From the NCBI RefSeq assembly GCF_009363655.1, contig NZ_CP045393.1:2108001-2172000 (forward strand): a stretch of 64,000 nt of DNA, given 5' to 3'. Shown here one piece after another: positions 36,694 through 45,744 of the stretch (its first letter is position 1; each line of letters starts with the position of its first letter). The stretch is from Roseovarius sp. THAF27. Lineage in GTDB: Bacteria; Pseudomonadota; Alphaproteobacteria; Rhodobacterales; Rhodobacteraceae. Under the pieces are notes generated by a model that saw only the letters and a program-made list of their open reading frames with translations, was not told the origin of the DNA and made no database searches. The position numbers were made by a program, and so were the translations under genes.

Positions 36694-36694
36694 C

Positions 36695-37114
36695 GTGACC
36701 GCCGAAGACATCATTTCGGCGTTTCAGCTGGTCCCGCACCCCGAAGGCGGATATTATCGAGAAACGTGGCGCGCGGTAAATGACGGCCGGGCCCATGGGA
36801 CCGCGATCTACTTCCTGCTGCGCGAACAGGACCGCAATCGGTGGCACAAGGTCGACGCCACCTAGATCTGGCATTTCTACGGTGGAGCACCGCTTGTCCT
36901 GTCGATGTCCGGCGACGACGCGGGTCCTGTGCAGGACGTGCTGCTGGGCTCCAACCTCACCGCCGGAGAGCGCCCCCAGGTAATAGTGCCACCGGATTGC
37001 TGGCAAATGGCCCGGTCGACCGGCGAGTACACGCTCGTTGGGTGCACCGTTTCCCCGGGATTCACGTTCGAAGGATTCACATTGGCGCCTGACGACTTCG
37101 ATATCCCACGCTAG
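36695..37114 (+). pseudogene. Cupin (DUF985) gene interrupted by a single amber codon
   Basis: Starting with GTG at 36695 the frame encodes a DUF985 cupin: ISAFQLVPHPEGGYYRETW, then AIYFLLREQDRNRWHKVDAT. At 36863-36865 a TAG replaces what is normally a Glu codon, and the frame continues intact as IWHFYGGAPLVL ... QMARSTGEYTLVGCTVSPGF to the stop at 37114. One base (G to T) explains the change and no other damage is seen, so this is either a very recent nonsense mutation, a sequencing error, or a gene read through at low level. The stop overlaps the convergent pgi stop within a shared CTAG. Confidence 0.8.
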
Positions 37115-38706
37115 TCGCGCAGGGCCTTCACGAACGCTAGTAGGTTCTGCGTCGACTCATCCTTGTCGTCGGGGGCGACGTCTCCCGCGACGAGCGGTTC
37201 CATTTCCTTTGCAAGCTCTTTTCCCAACTCGACGCCCCATTGGTCGAAGGAATTGATTCCGAGAATGACACCTTCGACAAAGACGCGATGCTCGTAAAGC
37301 GCGATGATCTGGCCAAGCCGGTATGGCGTCAGCCTGTCATAGACGAGCGTCGTTGACGGCCGGTCGCCGGGAAAAACCCTGTGTGCCGCCTGCATCTCCA
37401 ACTCTTGCCCGATGAAGCCGGCCTTGCGCATCAGGTCACGCGCCGTCGCGATATCCCGACCGCGCATCAAGGCCTCGGACTGCGCGAGGCAATTGGCGAG
37501 AAGAAGACGATGATGATGGTCCAGTTCGGCTTCATGCCCGAGCGCGGCAACCATGAATTCGCACGGGACAACCTGCGTTCCCTGATGGATCAACTGATAA
37601 AACGCATGTTGACCGTTCGTCCCCGGCTCGCCCCAGACAACCGGACCGGAGCCGGTCTGAACGAGGCTGCCATCCATTTGGACGCGTTTGCCGTTACTCT
37701 CCATTTCCAACTGCTGGAGATAGGCCGGCAAGCGCGACAGGCGCTGGTCGTAGGGCAATACCGAACGGGTTGGATGTTCGCACACGTGGCTGTGCCACAA
37801 GCCCGTCAAGGCCAGCATCACCGGCATGTTGCGATCCAGTGGCGCATCGCGGAAATGGGCATCCATGGCCGCGCCGCCCGCAAGGAATTCGTCGAACCGT
37901 TCCGGCCCGATCGCCAGCATCAGCGCAAGCCCGATCGGCCCCCACATAGAGTACCGCCCCCCGACCCAATCGTCGAAGCCGAAGACCCGCTCTGGTGCGA
38001 TGCCGAAATCCGATGTCTTGTCCTCAGCCGTCGATACGGCAACGAACTGCGCCGATGGATCTCCGCCATGCCGCTCCATCCAGTGCCTAGCGGTCCAGGC
38101 ATTCGTCATGGTCTCGATCGTGGTGAATGTTTTCGAGGCCACGATAACAAGCGTGGTTTTGGCGTTCAGCCCCTGGAGGCAATCCGAAATATCCGCCCCG
38201 TCGACATTCGAGACGAAATGGCAGCGTGGGCCATCATGATACGGGCGCAGCGCCAGGGTGCCCATTTCGGGACCAAGGTGCGAGCCGCCAATCCCGATGT
38301 TCACGACGTCGGTTATCGCGCCACCTGCCCCGCTGTGCCGCCCTGCACGAAGGTTATCGGCAAAGGCACGCATACGTCCCAGAACGTCGCGCACGCCGGG
38401 CATGACGTCTGCGCCGTCGACCTTGATGACGGTATCCTTGCCGGCGCGCAGCGCGACATGCAGCACCGCACGTCCCTCGGTGCGGTTGATGGCCGCGCCG
38501 CCGAACATATCTTTGCGCCGGGTCTCGACCCCACGCGTCTGCGCGAGTGTCAGCAGCCCGTCGCGGGCGTCCTCCGTCATCGACGTCTTGGCATAATCGA
38601 AGAGCATGCCGTCCGCAGACACCTGGAAACACGCCGCCCGATCCGGCGCCTTCATGAGTTCGTTTATCGAGGCGCCCGCCTCTGTTCGCAACTCGGCCCA
38701 GATCAT
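37111..38706 (-). CDS. pgi: Glucose-6-phosphate isomerase
   Basis: A 531-residue isomerase between glucose 6-phosphate and fructose 6-phosphate. The family signatures are visible: DVVNIGIGGSHLGPEM, the SKTFTTIETM phosphate-binding loop, and near the end the second signature with GVELGKELAKEM. The start at 38706 begins MIWAELRTEAGASI; a longer frame upstream has no homology. It is the last gene of zwf-pgl-pgi. Confidence 0.96.
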   Translation of the reverse strand: MIWAELRTEAGASINELMKAPDRAACFQVSADGMLFDYAKTSMTEDARDGLLTLAQTRGVETRRKDMFGGAAINRTEGRAVLHVALRAGKDTVIKVDGADVMPGVRDVLGRMRAFADNLRAGRHSGAGGAITDVVNIGIGGSHLGPEMGTLALRPYHDGPRCHFVSNVDGADISDCLQGLNAKTTLVIVASKTFTTIETMTNAWTARHWMERHGGDPSAQFVAVSTAEDKTSDFGIAPERVFGFDDWVGGRYSMWGPIGLALMLAIGPERFDEFLAGGAAMDAHFRDAPLDRNMPVMLALTGLWHSHVCEHPTRSVLPYDQRLSRLPAYLQQLEMESNGKRVQMDGSLVQTGSGPVVWGEPGTNGQHAFYQLIHQGTQVVPCEFMVAALGHEAELDHHHRLLLANCLAQSEALMRGRDIATARDLMRKAGFIGQELEMQAAHRVFPGDRPSTTLVYDRLTPYRLGQIIALYEHRVFVEGVILGINSFDQWGVELGKELAKEMEPLVAGDVAPDDKDESTQNLLAFVKALRD

Positions 38707-38749
38707 CCGTCTTCCCCTTGCTTCACACGCCCCGGACCGATTGCATCCA

Positions 38750-39421
38750 TCACGGTGCCCAATGGACATCCGTTTCGTCGAGGATCGCCACGACAGGGGC
38801 TTGTTCCGGTTGGCAGGTCCTGGCCCGCTCCAGTGCTTTTCGCTTCTCTGGGCCGGTAATGACGATGTGCTTGGCCACCGCCGCATTCAGAACCCGCGCG
38901 GATAGCGTGACGCGCACATCCTCCACTTTCGTGGGGCGCATCGGCATCAGCACCGGTGCGTTGCGGGCCAGTGCGAGTTCAAGGCCCTCGGTGCCCGGAA
39001 AAAGCGAAGCCGTGTGCATGTCTGCGCCCATGCCCAGCAACAAAACGTCGATCGGCAGATAGGGCTGGACCCTAGATTCAAGCTCGGCCAACACAGGTTC
39101 GGGCGCTTCGGCCCTTGCATAGAGCGGGAGGTAGTTCGCCTTGGCCGCCCGGCCCACAAGCAAACGTTCGCGCACCATTTTCGTGTTCGATCGAATGTGC
39201 ACCTCCGGGACCCAGCGCTCGTCGCTGAGGCAGATGTCGATGCGGGACCAGTCTAGATCAGCGTCGCACAGAACGTCGAAGACGCCGCCGGGGGTGCTAC
39301 CGCCGGGGACAACGAAAAGCGCCCTATCTTCGTGCTCCAGTGCCGTGTTCAAATCACCTGCCAACTGGTTCGCAAGATTGATCGCCAGCATCTCCTCGTC
39401 CGCATATTCGATCACTCTCAT
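38750..39421 (-). CDS. pgl: 6-phosphogluconolactonase
   Basis: A 223-residue protein hydrolysing 6-phosphogluconolactone. It has the sugar isomerase-like pattern LFVVPGGSTPGGVFDVL, ICLSDERWVP, and LLGMGADMHTASLFPG. The ATG at 39421 overlaps the zwf stop by four bases, so the enzyme of the second step is coupled to that of the first. The gap to pgi is 43 bases. Confidence 0.95.
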   Translation of the reverse strand: MRVIEYADEEMLAINLANQLAGDLNTALEHEDRALFVVPGGSTPGGVFDVLCDADLDWSRIDICLSDERWVPEVHIRSNTKMVRERLLVGRAAKANYLPLYARAEAPEPVLAELESRVQPYLPIDVLLLGMGADMHTASLFPGTEGLELALARNAPVLMPMRPTKVEDVRVTLSARVLNAAVAKHIVITGPEKRKALERARTCQPEQAPVVAILDETDVHWAP

Positions 39422-40872
39422 GCGCGTATCTCCCGCCAGCGGCGCCCGTCGCGATGCATCAACATCAATGCGTCGTCGGGGCCGGAACTTCCTGTCGCGT
39501 AGCTGAGCGGTGCGCGCCCCGACTCCTCCCATTGCGATATGATGGGATCGATCCACGCCCATGCGGCCTCGACCTCATCACCGCGCATGAAGAGGGTTTG
39601 ATTGCCTCGGATCACATCCATGATCAGCCGCTCGTAGGCATCCGGGAAATCCGCCTCTTCCGGTCCAAGAGCCTCTGCAAATGTCATGTCGAGAGGCACA
39701 TCTACCAAGCGCATACCGCCCGGACCGGGCTCCTTGATGGTCACGCCCAGCTCGATCCCCTCGTTGGGCTGCAACTTGATCGTGAGGATGTTGCGATGCC
39801 GGCCCGCATCTGCCCCGAAGATCGAGTGCGGCGCGTCTTTGAAGACGACCGCGATCTCGCTGGCCCGGTCGCGCAAGCGCTTTCCGGTGCGCAGGTAAAA
39901 CGGGGTACCGGCCCATCGCCAGTTGCTGATCGTCGCGCGCAGGGCCACGAAACTTTCTGTCGTACTGTCGCGGTTGCCGACTTCGTTGCGATAGCTTCCG
40001 GTCTCTCCCGAACCTTCATACTGACCGCGCACGGCGTCTTCAGGGGCGACAGGATCCAGTGCGCGAATGACTTTCAGCTTCTCGTCGCGCACCGCATCGG
40101 GATCGAACTTTGCGGGCGGCTCCATGGCGATGAGACACAAAAGCTGCATGATGTGGTTCTGCATCATGTCGCGCATCGCGCCGGAGCGATCGTAATAATC
40201 GCCACGGCCGCCAACCCCGACCTTCTCGGCCACGGTTATCTGGATGTGATCAACATACTGGCTGTTCCACAGCGGTTCGAACAGCGTATTGCCGAACCGG
40301 ATCGCCATCAGGTTCTGCACCGTTTCCTTGCCGAGGTAGTGATCGATTCGGTAGATCTGGTGCTCGTAGAAGTACTTGGCGATGGTCGCATTCAGCGCTT
40401 TCGCGGTGCTCAGGTCACGACCGAAGGGTTTTTCCACGACAATCCGGCAATTGGGACAATCCAGACCATGCTGATGCAGTCGATCGGCCAGGTCGCCGAA
40501 CAGGGTGGGCGCAACTGAAAAATAGAAAGCGCGAATTTCGGTATCGCGCAAGAAACCCTTCAATTCGGACCAACCCGCATCGCCTTTTGCATCGATTGTC
40601 ACGAAGTCCAGGCACTGCAGGAAACCGTCAAGAATCTCGGTATCGCGCGCCGCCTCGGGCTCGAACTCGGTCACGGCCTCTTTTGCGAATTCGCGATATT
40701 CGACCGCGTCCATGTCGCTGCGCGCCGCGCCTATCACACGGGCATCCTCGTTCATCTGACCCGCCCGAAACCGGCGGAAAAGCCCCGGCAGGATCTTTCG
40801 CCGGGCCAAGTCGCCCGTCCCGCCAAAGATCACGAGGTCGAAAGGGTCTACCGGAATGACGCGCGAAACCAT
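39418..40872 (-). CDS. zwf: Glucose-6-phosphate 1-dehydrogenase
   Basis: A 484-residue NADP-dependent dehydrogenase, the entry enzyme of the Entner-Doudoroff and oxidative pentose phosphate pathways. The nucleotide-binding loop is VIFGGTGDLARRKILPGL and the active-site signature is RIDHYLGKETVQN. The ATG at 40872 is preceded by AGGAG at six bases and matches the family start; an in-frame ATG 15 bases earlier lacks such a site. It leads the zwf-pgl-pgi operon and is divergent from the radical SAM gene. Confidence 0.97.
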   Translation of the reverse strand: MVSRVIPVDPFDLVIFGGTGDLARRKILPGLFRRFRAGQMNEDARVIGAARSDMDAVEYREFAKEAVTEFEPEAARDTEILDGFLQCLDFVTIDAKGDAGWSELKGFLRDTEIRAFYFSVAPTLFGDLADRLHQHGLDCPNCRIVVEKPFGRDLSTAKALNATIAKYFYEHQIYRIDHYLGKETVQNLMAIRFGNTLFEPLWNSQYVDHIQITVAEKVGVGGRGDYYDRSGAMRDMMQNHIMQLLCLIAMEPPAKFDPDAVRDEKLKVIRALDPVAPEDAVRGQYEGSGETGSYRNEVGNRDSTTESFVALRATISNWRWAGTPFYLRTGKRLRDRASEIAVVFKDAPHSIFGADAGRHRNILTIKLQPNEGIELGVTIKEPGPGGMRLVDVPLDMTFAEALGPEEADFPDAYERLIMDVIRGNQTLFMRGDEVEAAWAWIDPIISQWEESGRAPLSYATGSSGPDDALMLMHRDGRRWREIRA

Positions 40873-41000
40873 GGTGTTCTCCTGCATTCGACATGAGACT
40901 ATGCGGCGATCACGAAGGTGTCACCTGCCCGATATCGACTTTATAGGCAAGAAACGACAGGTTATGCGAGAAAGGTAAATGAAATTCGGGTGATAGACGG

Positions 41001-41954
41001 ATGAAAGATACAGCAGTCCCAAGCGCCAATGGCGGGAAATTCATCGACCCGGACTTTACCGCCGACGGACAGGCGCGCGCCCGTGTGGCGCTGAAACGGC
41101 CCCAGACGCTTTGGTTCAATACCGGTACGCTGTGCAACATCACTTGCGCCAACTGCTACATCGAAAGCTCACCCAAAAACGACCGTCTTGTCTACATCAC
41201 CACGGCCGAGGTCGAAGAGTATCTTGATCAACTGGCCGAGCGCGACTGGCCGGTGACGGAGATAGGCTTTACCGGCGGCGAGCCTTTCATGAACCCCGAA
41301 ATGATCGAAATGGCGCGGACGTGCCTGAATCGCGGTTTCAAGGTCCTTATCCTGACGAATGCGATGCGCCCCATGATGCGTCCGAAGATGCAAAATGGAC
41401 TGCGCGCCCTGAACGCGGAATTCGGCGCGCTGCTGACATTGCGGATTTCCGTCGATCATCATTCCGAGGCGCTGCATGACGAAGAACGCGGAAGCGGCAG
41501 TTTTTCGCGTACCTTGATTGGCATGTCATGGTTGCGCGACCAGGGTATCCGCATGGCCGTGGCAGGCCGAAGCGTCTGGAACGACACCGAAGCGCAGTCG
41601 CGCGCGGGGTATCAGGCGTTCTTCGCGTCCAACGGGTTCGACATCGACGCATACGATCCCGCAATGACGGTGCTTTTTCCGGAAATGGACGAATCGGTCG
41701 AGGTACCAGAGATCACCACCGCGTGCTGGGAGATACTGGGAAAATCACCGGACAGCGTGATGTGTGCATCGTCGCGCATGGTGGTCAAGCGCAAGGGGAC
41801 CGGCCAACCTGCAGTACTGGCGTGTACGCTCTTGCCATACGACGAAGAGTTCGAGCTTGGCACCACGCTGGAAGATGCCGAGAGAGACGTCGCCCTGAAC
41901 CACCCGCATTGCGCCAAGTTCTGCGTCCTGGGCGGCGCCAGCTGCTCCGGCTGA
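41001..41954 (+). CDS. Radical SAM protein with C-terminal cysteine cluster, orphan
   Basis: A 317-residue radical SAM enzyme. The cluster motif is CNITCANC (Cys45, Cys49, Cys52), followed by the GGE-type motif IGFTGGEPFMNPEM and the SAM-binding region ILTNAMRP. Cys275 and a C-terminal group, Cys304, Cys308 and Cys315, with Cys242 and Cys255 before it, could bind an auxiliary cluster as in SPASM or Twitch proteins. No precursor peptide or partner is apparent beside it; the next gene is a 60-residue membrane peptide on the other strand. The substrate is unknown. Confidence 0.85.
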   Translation: MKDTAVPSANGGKFIDPDFTADGQARARVALKRPQTLWFNTGTLCNITCANCYIESSPKNDRLVYITTAEVEEYLDQLAERDWPVTEIGFTGGEPFMNPEMIEMARTCLNRGFKVLILTNAMRPMMRPKMQNGLRALNAEFGALLTLRISVDHHSEALHDEERGSGSFSRTLIGMSWLRDQGIRMAVAGRSVWNDTEAQSRAGYQAFFASNGFDIDAYDPAMTVLFPEMDESVEVPEITTACWEILGKSPDSVMCASSRMVVKRKGTGQPAVLACTLLPYDEEFELGTTLEDAERDVALNHPHCAKFCVLGGASCSG

Positions 41955-41961
41955 GCGCGGA

Positions 41962-42144
41962 TCATTGTTCGCCGCGCTTTTTCCGGATCGCCCCGCCGAT
42001 GAACCCGCCGACCGCGCCTGAAGCCACGATCAACCAGCCCGGTGCTCCCAGGTCCCATCCCACCAAGAGCGACAAGCCGTACCCTATCAGCGCGGCCACG
42101 GCGCCTACGAGCGCGAAACCCAAGGGCAAACCAAGTTTTTGCAT
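41962..42144 (-). CDS. Small two-helix membrane protein (60 aa)
   Basis: A 60-residue protein with AGGAAAG upstream of its ATG. Two Gly-rich hydrophobic helices (LGLPLGFALVGAVAALIGYG and GWLIVASGAVGGFIGGAI) are separated by a short DLGAP turn, with a basic RKKRGEQ end. It converges with the radical SAM gene, only seven bases apart. I recognise no family. The 257 bases beyond it, up to 42401, contain no gene that I can support. Confidence 0.6.
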   Translation of the reverse strand: MQKLGLPLGFALVGAVAALIGYGLSLLVGWDLGAPGWLIVASGAVGGFIGGAIRKKRGEQ

Positions 42145-42401
42145 AGGCTTTCCTTTCCGTTTGCGTGATCAGAAACTGGGGCAGCCTGGCCGACAAGGCA
42201 ACCCTTCAGCCATCCGCCCTGCCACCGGCGCTGAGGGCAGTAAATCATTTCCAGTATCTAGCTCTACTCAGGCGTGGTCACGATGAACATCCCCTATGTA
42301 GAAGGCAAAACGGTGGCTCGCTTTGACGGCAGGCCACGGTTTCTTGTTCTCCTGCAAACCCTCGCTTGCCACACGACGCGCCAAACCCCATATCATGCGC
42401 C

Positions 42402-43103
42402 ATGATCAAGTTTACCCCCATCCTGTTGGCGATCCTTTATGCCGTGGTGATGTACCGATTTTCGGTCTGGCGCACCAAGCGGGAGCTTGACGCCCGGTCG
42501 ACCGAACTTGTCGATCCCAAGCTAACGCCGCTTTTCTCGCGTCTGGCCAAGGCGCTCGACCTTGAGAAAATCAAGGTCTACATCTACGAAATCGATCCTG
42601 TAAACGGCCTTGCCGCTCCGGACGGGCGAATATTCATCACCCGGGGCTTTTATCGCAAGTTCCTCAAGGGCGAGGTTTCTGCCGAGGAAATGGCCAGCGT
42701 GATCGCCCATGAGTTGGGTCATGTCGCTCTCGGGCATTCCCGCCGCAGGATGATCGACTTTTCGGGTCAAAATGCCTTGCGGACGGCGCTGGCCATGGTG
42801 CTTTCCAGGTTCATCCCGGGGATCGGTGTATGGATCGCCAATGGCCTGACCTCGTTGCTTGCCGCGCGCCTGTCACGTTCGGACGAGTATGAAGCGGACG
42901 AATACGCGGCAGCGCTTCTGACCAAGGCCGGGATCGGCACCGCACCGCAAATTTCTCTTTTCGAGAAGCTCGAGGCCTTGACTCAATCTCGATCGGGTGC
43001 AATGCTGGTTTGGTTGATGAGCCATCCCAAAACGGCCGAGCGCGTTGCGGCCATTCAGACACTTGAAAATCGCTGGTCGGGCCTTCCGAGAGAACCTCTG
43101 TAA
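42402..43103 (+). CDS. M48-family zinc metallopeptidase
   Basis: A 233-residue membrane-anchored protease. An N-terminal hydrophobic helix (residues 5-20) is followed by the catalytic HELGH motif at 103-107 and the third ligand region SRSDEYEADEYAA, as in the HtpX/Oma1-like M48B group. Such proteases degrade damaged membrane proteins. The ATG at 42402 has no clear ribosome-binding site. The gene converges with the PIN-domain gene. Confidence 0.88.
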   Translation: MIKFTPILLAILYAVVMYRFSVWRTKRELDARSTELVDPKLTPLFSRLAKALDLEKIKVYIYEIDPVNGLAAPDGRIFITRGFYRKFLKGEVSAEEMASVIAHELGHVALGHSRRRMIDFSGQNALRTALAMVLSRFIPGIGVWIANGLTSLLAARLSRSDEYEADEYAAALLTKAGIGTAPQISLFEKLEALTQSRSGAMLVWLMSHPKTAERVAAIQTLENRWSGLPREPL

Positions 43104-43113
43104 CCGAAGCACA

Positions 43114-43171
43114 CTGCCATTCTTCACATTGGCAGGAAGAACGCGCATCCCGACTGAAAATCCATGTCGGG
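43114..43171. terminator. Two small hairpins between convergent genes
   Basis: CTGCCA (43114-43119) pairs with TGGCAG (43130-43135), and CCCGAC (43149-43154) pairs with GTCGGG (43166-43171). They lie in the gap between the M48 protease gene and the PIN gene and could serve as weak terminators; neither has a long T-run. Confidence 0.35.
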
Positions 43172-43212
43172 CACATCCGATCCGACTTCACGTTTTTCCG
43201 AGAAAAAGGCGC

Positions 43213-43758
43213 TCAGCCGTTTGCAAGAGCCTTTCCCAATCGCGGAAGACGCGCCTTCTTGAGCAGCGCACGTATCTCCCAACTTTCGCCGGAGAGACGC
43301 CGCGCTTCCTCCAGAACCGCCTTGCCAATGCTGCGAACCGGATCCGGCGTCGCCTCGAAGACCCCCAACAGGAAAGTGTCCGGATCAGCCCGGCTCACAC
43401 CCTCTTCGGCCAAGACGCCCCTAGGAAAATCCTTCGCGTTCAGCGTCAGTATCAGGTCGGCAGAGCCCGCGATTGCCGCAGCCAGAACATGCACGTCCGC
43501 GGGATCGGGCAACCAAAGGCGCGTTTCCAGTGACGAAGGCCATTCGACTTCTGCGTCCGGCCATTGCTGCGCAAGCATCACCGCCTCGGTCCGCGCCTGC
43601 GAGACGCCTTCCGGGCCAAGCTTCACCACCGATCGCTGCCACTCTTCGATGATGCGATTAGACCAGAGAGGTTGGAAAATACCCTCGGCGGCGACGCCCA
43701 GGAGCATCTGGCGCATTACCGTGGGATAGATCACGCACGTGTCCAGAACGCATTTCAT
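43213..43758 (-). CDS. PIN-domain ribonuclease-like protein
   Basis: A 181-residue protein. The PIN-domain acidic residues appear in CVLDTCVIYP at the start, EEWQ near residue 39, and DPADVHVLAAAI with LILTLNAKDFP in the middle. PIN proteins are Mg2+-dependent RNases, often VapC-type toxins, but no antitoxin gene is next to this one. The ATG at 43758 overlaps the stop of the rRNA methyltransferase gene by four bases, so it is translated together with it. The C-terminal 50 residues are basic. Confidence 0.82.
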   Translation of the reverse strand: MKCVLDTCVIYPTVMRQMLLGVAAEGIFQPLWSNRIIEEWQRSVVKLGPEGVSQARTEAVMLAQQWPDAEVEWPSSLETRLWLPDPADVHVLAAAIAGSADLILTLNAKDFPRGVLAEEGVSRADPDTFLLGVFEATPDPVRSIGKAVLEEARRLSGESWEIRALLKKARLPRLGKALANG

Positions 43759-44951
43759 AACCGAAAGAACAGCGCCTTCAGGTAACCGCTTTCGGCCAGT
43801 TGCGGGTGCAGCGGATGGTCGGGCCCGGCAAACCCTGTATGGATCAGCGCCCCGTCGCGTCCGGCCCGGCCGATACCCTTGACGCAAGCGGCACGGAACT
43901 TGTCCAGCGTCGCCGCGTGTGAACAGGAACAAAGGCCAAGATACCCGCCCTCCGCGACGAGGGGGGCCGCGAACCGGGCCACACGTTCGTACGCGCGCAG
44001 GCCTTTTTCCAGAACCTGCTTGTTGGGGGCAAAAGCCGGAGGGTCGCAGATGACCACATCGAAGGTCTCTCCTTCCTCCGCCAAAGCGCTCATAACCTCA
44101 AAGGCGTCTCCCTTCCGCGTGGAAAAGCGGTCGGTCGCTCCCATGCGCCCTGCCCCTTCCTGCGCCAGCTCCAGGGCCGGTTGCGAACCGTCGACGGCCA
44201 GTGCACTTGCAGCGCCTGCCGCCAGGGCCGCAAGCGAGAATCCCCCGACATGACTGAAGACGTCCAGGACGCGGCTTTCAGCAGCGAGAGTGGCGGCAAA
44301 AGCGTGATTTGGACGCTGATCGTAGAAAAGCCCGGTCTTTTGGCCGCCAGTCAGGTCCGCCATGTAAGTGGCGCCGTTCATGACAACGGGGCGGGGTGAT
44401 GCAGGCATATCCCCGAGCAAGGCGCCCGAGCTGTCGTCAAGCCCTTCCAGGACCCGCGCTCGCCCGGAGGCGTTCTTGATCACGCAGGTCACGCCCGTCA
44501 CGGTAACAAGACTGTCAACGATCTGCGGTAGCAGGGCCTCGGCCCACGCCGCGTTTGGCTGAACCACGGCAATCTCGCCGAAACGGTCGATGATCACGCC
44601 GGGCAGCCCGTCCGCCTCAGCGTGAACGAGTCGGTAGTAGGGTGTGTCGAAGACCCTCTCGCGCATCGTATGGGCCCGTTGCAACCGGGCTGCTATCCAA
44701 GCCTGATCGATCTGCACATTCGGGTCACGGTCCAGGACGCGCGCCATGATACGCGAGCTGGGATTTACGGTGACCGTCGCCACTGGCGCGCGGTCCGAGT
44801 CTTCGAGCAATGCGATGGTGCCGGGCGCAATTGCCTTTGTCCGGCGGTCGGCCACCAGCTCGTTGTCGTAGACCCAAGGAAACCCGTGCCGTATTGCACG
44901 GGCCTGCGTCTTTGGCTTCAAGCGGATCGTTGGCAAGGAGGACGTCGTCAT
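43755..44951 (-). CDS. Class I SAM-dependent 23S rRNA methyltransferase, RlmI type
   Basis: A 398-residue protein: an N-terminal PUA domain (IRHGFPWVYDNELV), then a linker domain, and a C-terminal Rossmann methyltransferase with VLDVFSHVGGFSLAALAAGA and FDVVICDPPAFAPNK, where the NPPY-type DPPAF is typical of C5-methylcytosine RNA methyltransferases of the RlmI/YccW group. RlmI methylates C1962 of 23S rRNA in E. coli. It lies between a lipoprotein gene and the PIN gene on one strand. Confidence 0.9.
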   Translation of the reverse strand: MTTSSLPTIRLKPKTQARAIRHGFPWVYDNELVADRRTKAIAPGTIALLEDSDRAPVATVTVNPSSRIMARVLDRDPNVQIDQAWIAARLQRAHTMRERVFDTPYYRLVHAEADGLPGVIIDRFGEIAVVQPNAAWAEALLPQIVDSLVTVTGVTCVIKNASGRARVLEGLDDSSGALLGDMPASPRPVVMNGATYMADLTGGQKTGLFYDQRPNHAFAATLAAESRVLDVFSHVGGFSLAALAAGAASALAVDGSQPALELAQEGAGRMGATDRFSTRKGDAFEVMSALAEEGETFDVVICDPPAFAPNKQVLEKGLRAYERVARFAAPLVAEGGYLGLCSCSHAATLDKFRAACVKGIGRAGRDGALIHTGFAGPDHPLHPQLAESGYLKALFFRL

Positions 44952-44971
44952 GCCGTCCCCCTTAAGCCGTT

Positions 44972-45625
44972 TCAGTTGGTGTGGGAAGCACCCAGTTGGT
45001 TCAGTGCGCCCATCAGTCCCAGACTGGCCGCCTGATATCCGTTCGGGCTGCCCAGCTGCCTCTGGATGACCGACGCCAGATGTGTCGTGATCCGGTACTT
45101 CTGCGTCAGACCTTGCGATTCGGCCTTGATCGCCGCCTGTCCGCCAAGCGCCTTGAAATCGGCCTTCACGAATTGCGGTTCGCCGTAGGCCAGGCCGGTT
45201 TCGGGATCGCGCAGCAGCATGTGGAACTGAAGCGAATGGACGCCGCCCACCGTGTAGCGCGCCTTTTCGGTCAACGCATGAAAGCGCGTCACCTGGATGT
45301 CCAGGATTGCGGGCACCTTGCCCGGCCGCATCGCATCGACTCCTTGCCGCATTGCATCTTCAAAGATTGCCTTGACCTGGGCGTGCCGGTCGCCAGCAGG
45401 ATCCTCTCGCCACACGATGTCGCCGCCCGGATAATAGCGGTTGGCCTCGGACACCTTCAGCGATTTGGGTACGCTGACACGGATGTCCTGGATATCGTAG
45501 GACGGCACGGAGATGATTGCCGGTGTCGTGTCCAGCGGGGCGTTGCGCGTCGCTGTTTCAGGCGCGGAACAGCCCGCCGCTGTCAGGGCGACGATCAGGG
45601 CGCAGATGGCTCGACGTGTCTTCAT
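44972..45625 (-). CDS. Rhodobacterales lipoprotein of unknown function
   Basis: A 217-residue lipoprotein; the signal peptide MKTRRAICALIVALTAAGC ends with the lipobox AAGC (Cys19). The mature part reads YDIQDIRVSVPKSLKVSEAN and FHALTEKARYTVGGVHSLQF, without a domain I can name; from memory such proteins are catalogued only as an unknown family in roseobacters. It has GGAGGAAG before its ATG and lies 20 bases upstream of the RlmI gene. Confidence 0.75.
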   Translation of the reverse strand: MKTRRAICALIVALTAAGCSAPETATRNAPLDTTPAIISVPSYDIQDIRVSVPKSLKVSEANRYYPGGDIVWREDPAGDRHAQVKAIFEDAMRQGVDAMRPGKVPAILDIQVTRFHALTEKARYTVGGVHSLQFHMLLRDPETGLAYGEPQFVKADFKALGGQAAIKAESQGLTQKYRITTHLASVIQRQLGSPNGYQAASLGLMGALNQLGASHTN

Positions 45626-45744
45626 TGTCTTCCTCCTCGGCGCGGTCGTCGCGCGGAACTCGGAAGCAAGATGCAATTGGATTGAGGCAGGTTTTAGGCA
45701 AATTCAGCACTTTACGAAGGTGTGACCCGGCGGCACTCGTTCAC

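Noticed and set aside
37381..38859. Plus-strand open frame of 492 codons opposite pgi
   Set aside because: Fully antisense to pgi, with no motif of any protein family; the real gene has all isomerase signatures.
41962..42144. Precursor peptide for the radical SAM enzyme
   Set aside because: It is on the opposite strand, consists of two membrane helices and lacks a leader/core layout.
43213..43758. VapBC toxin-antitoxin module
   Set aside because: The PIN gene has no small upstream antitoxin gene; it starts inside the stop of an rRNA methyltransferase gene.
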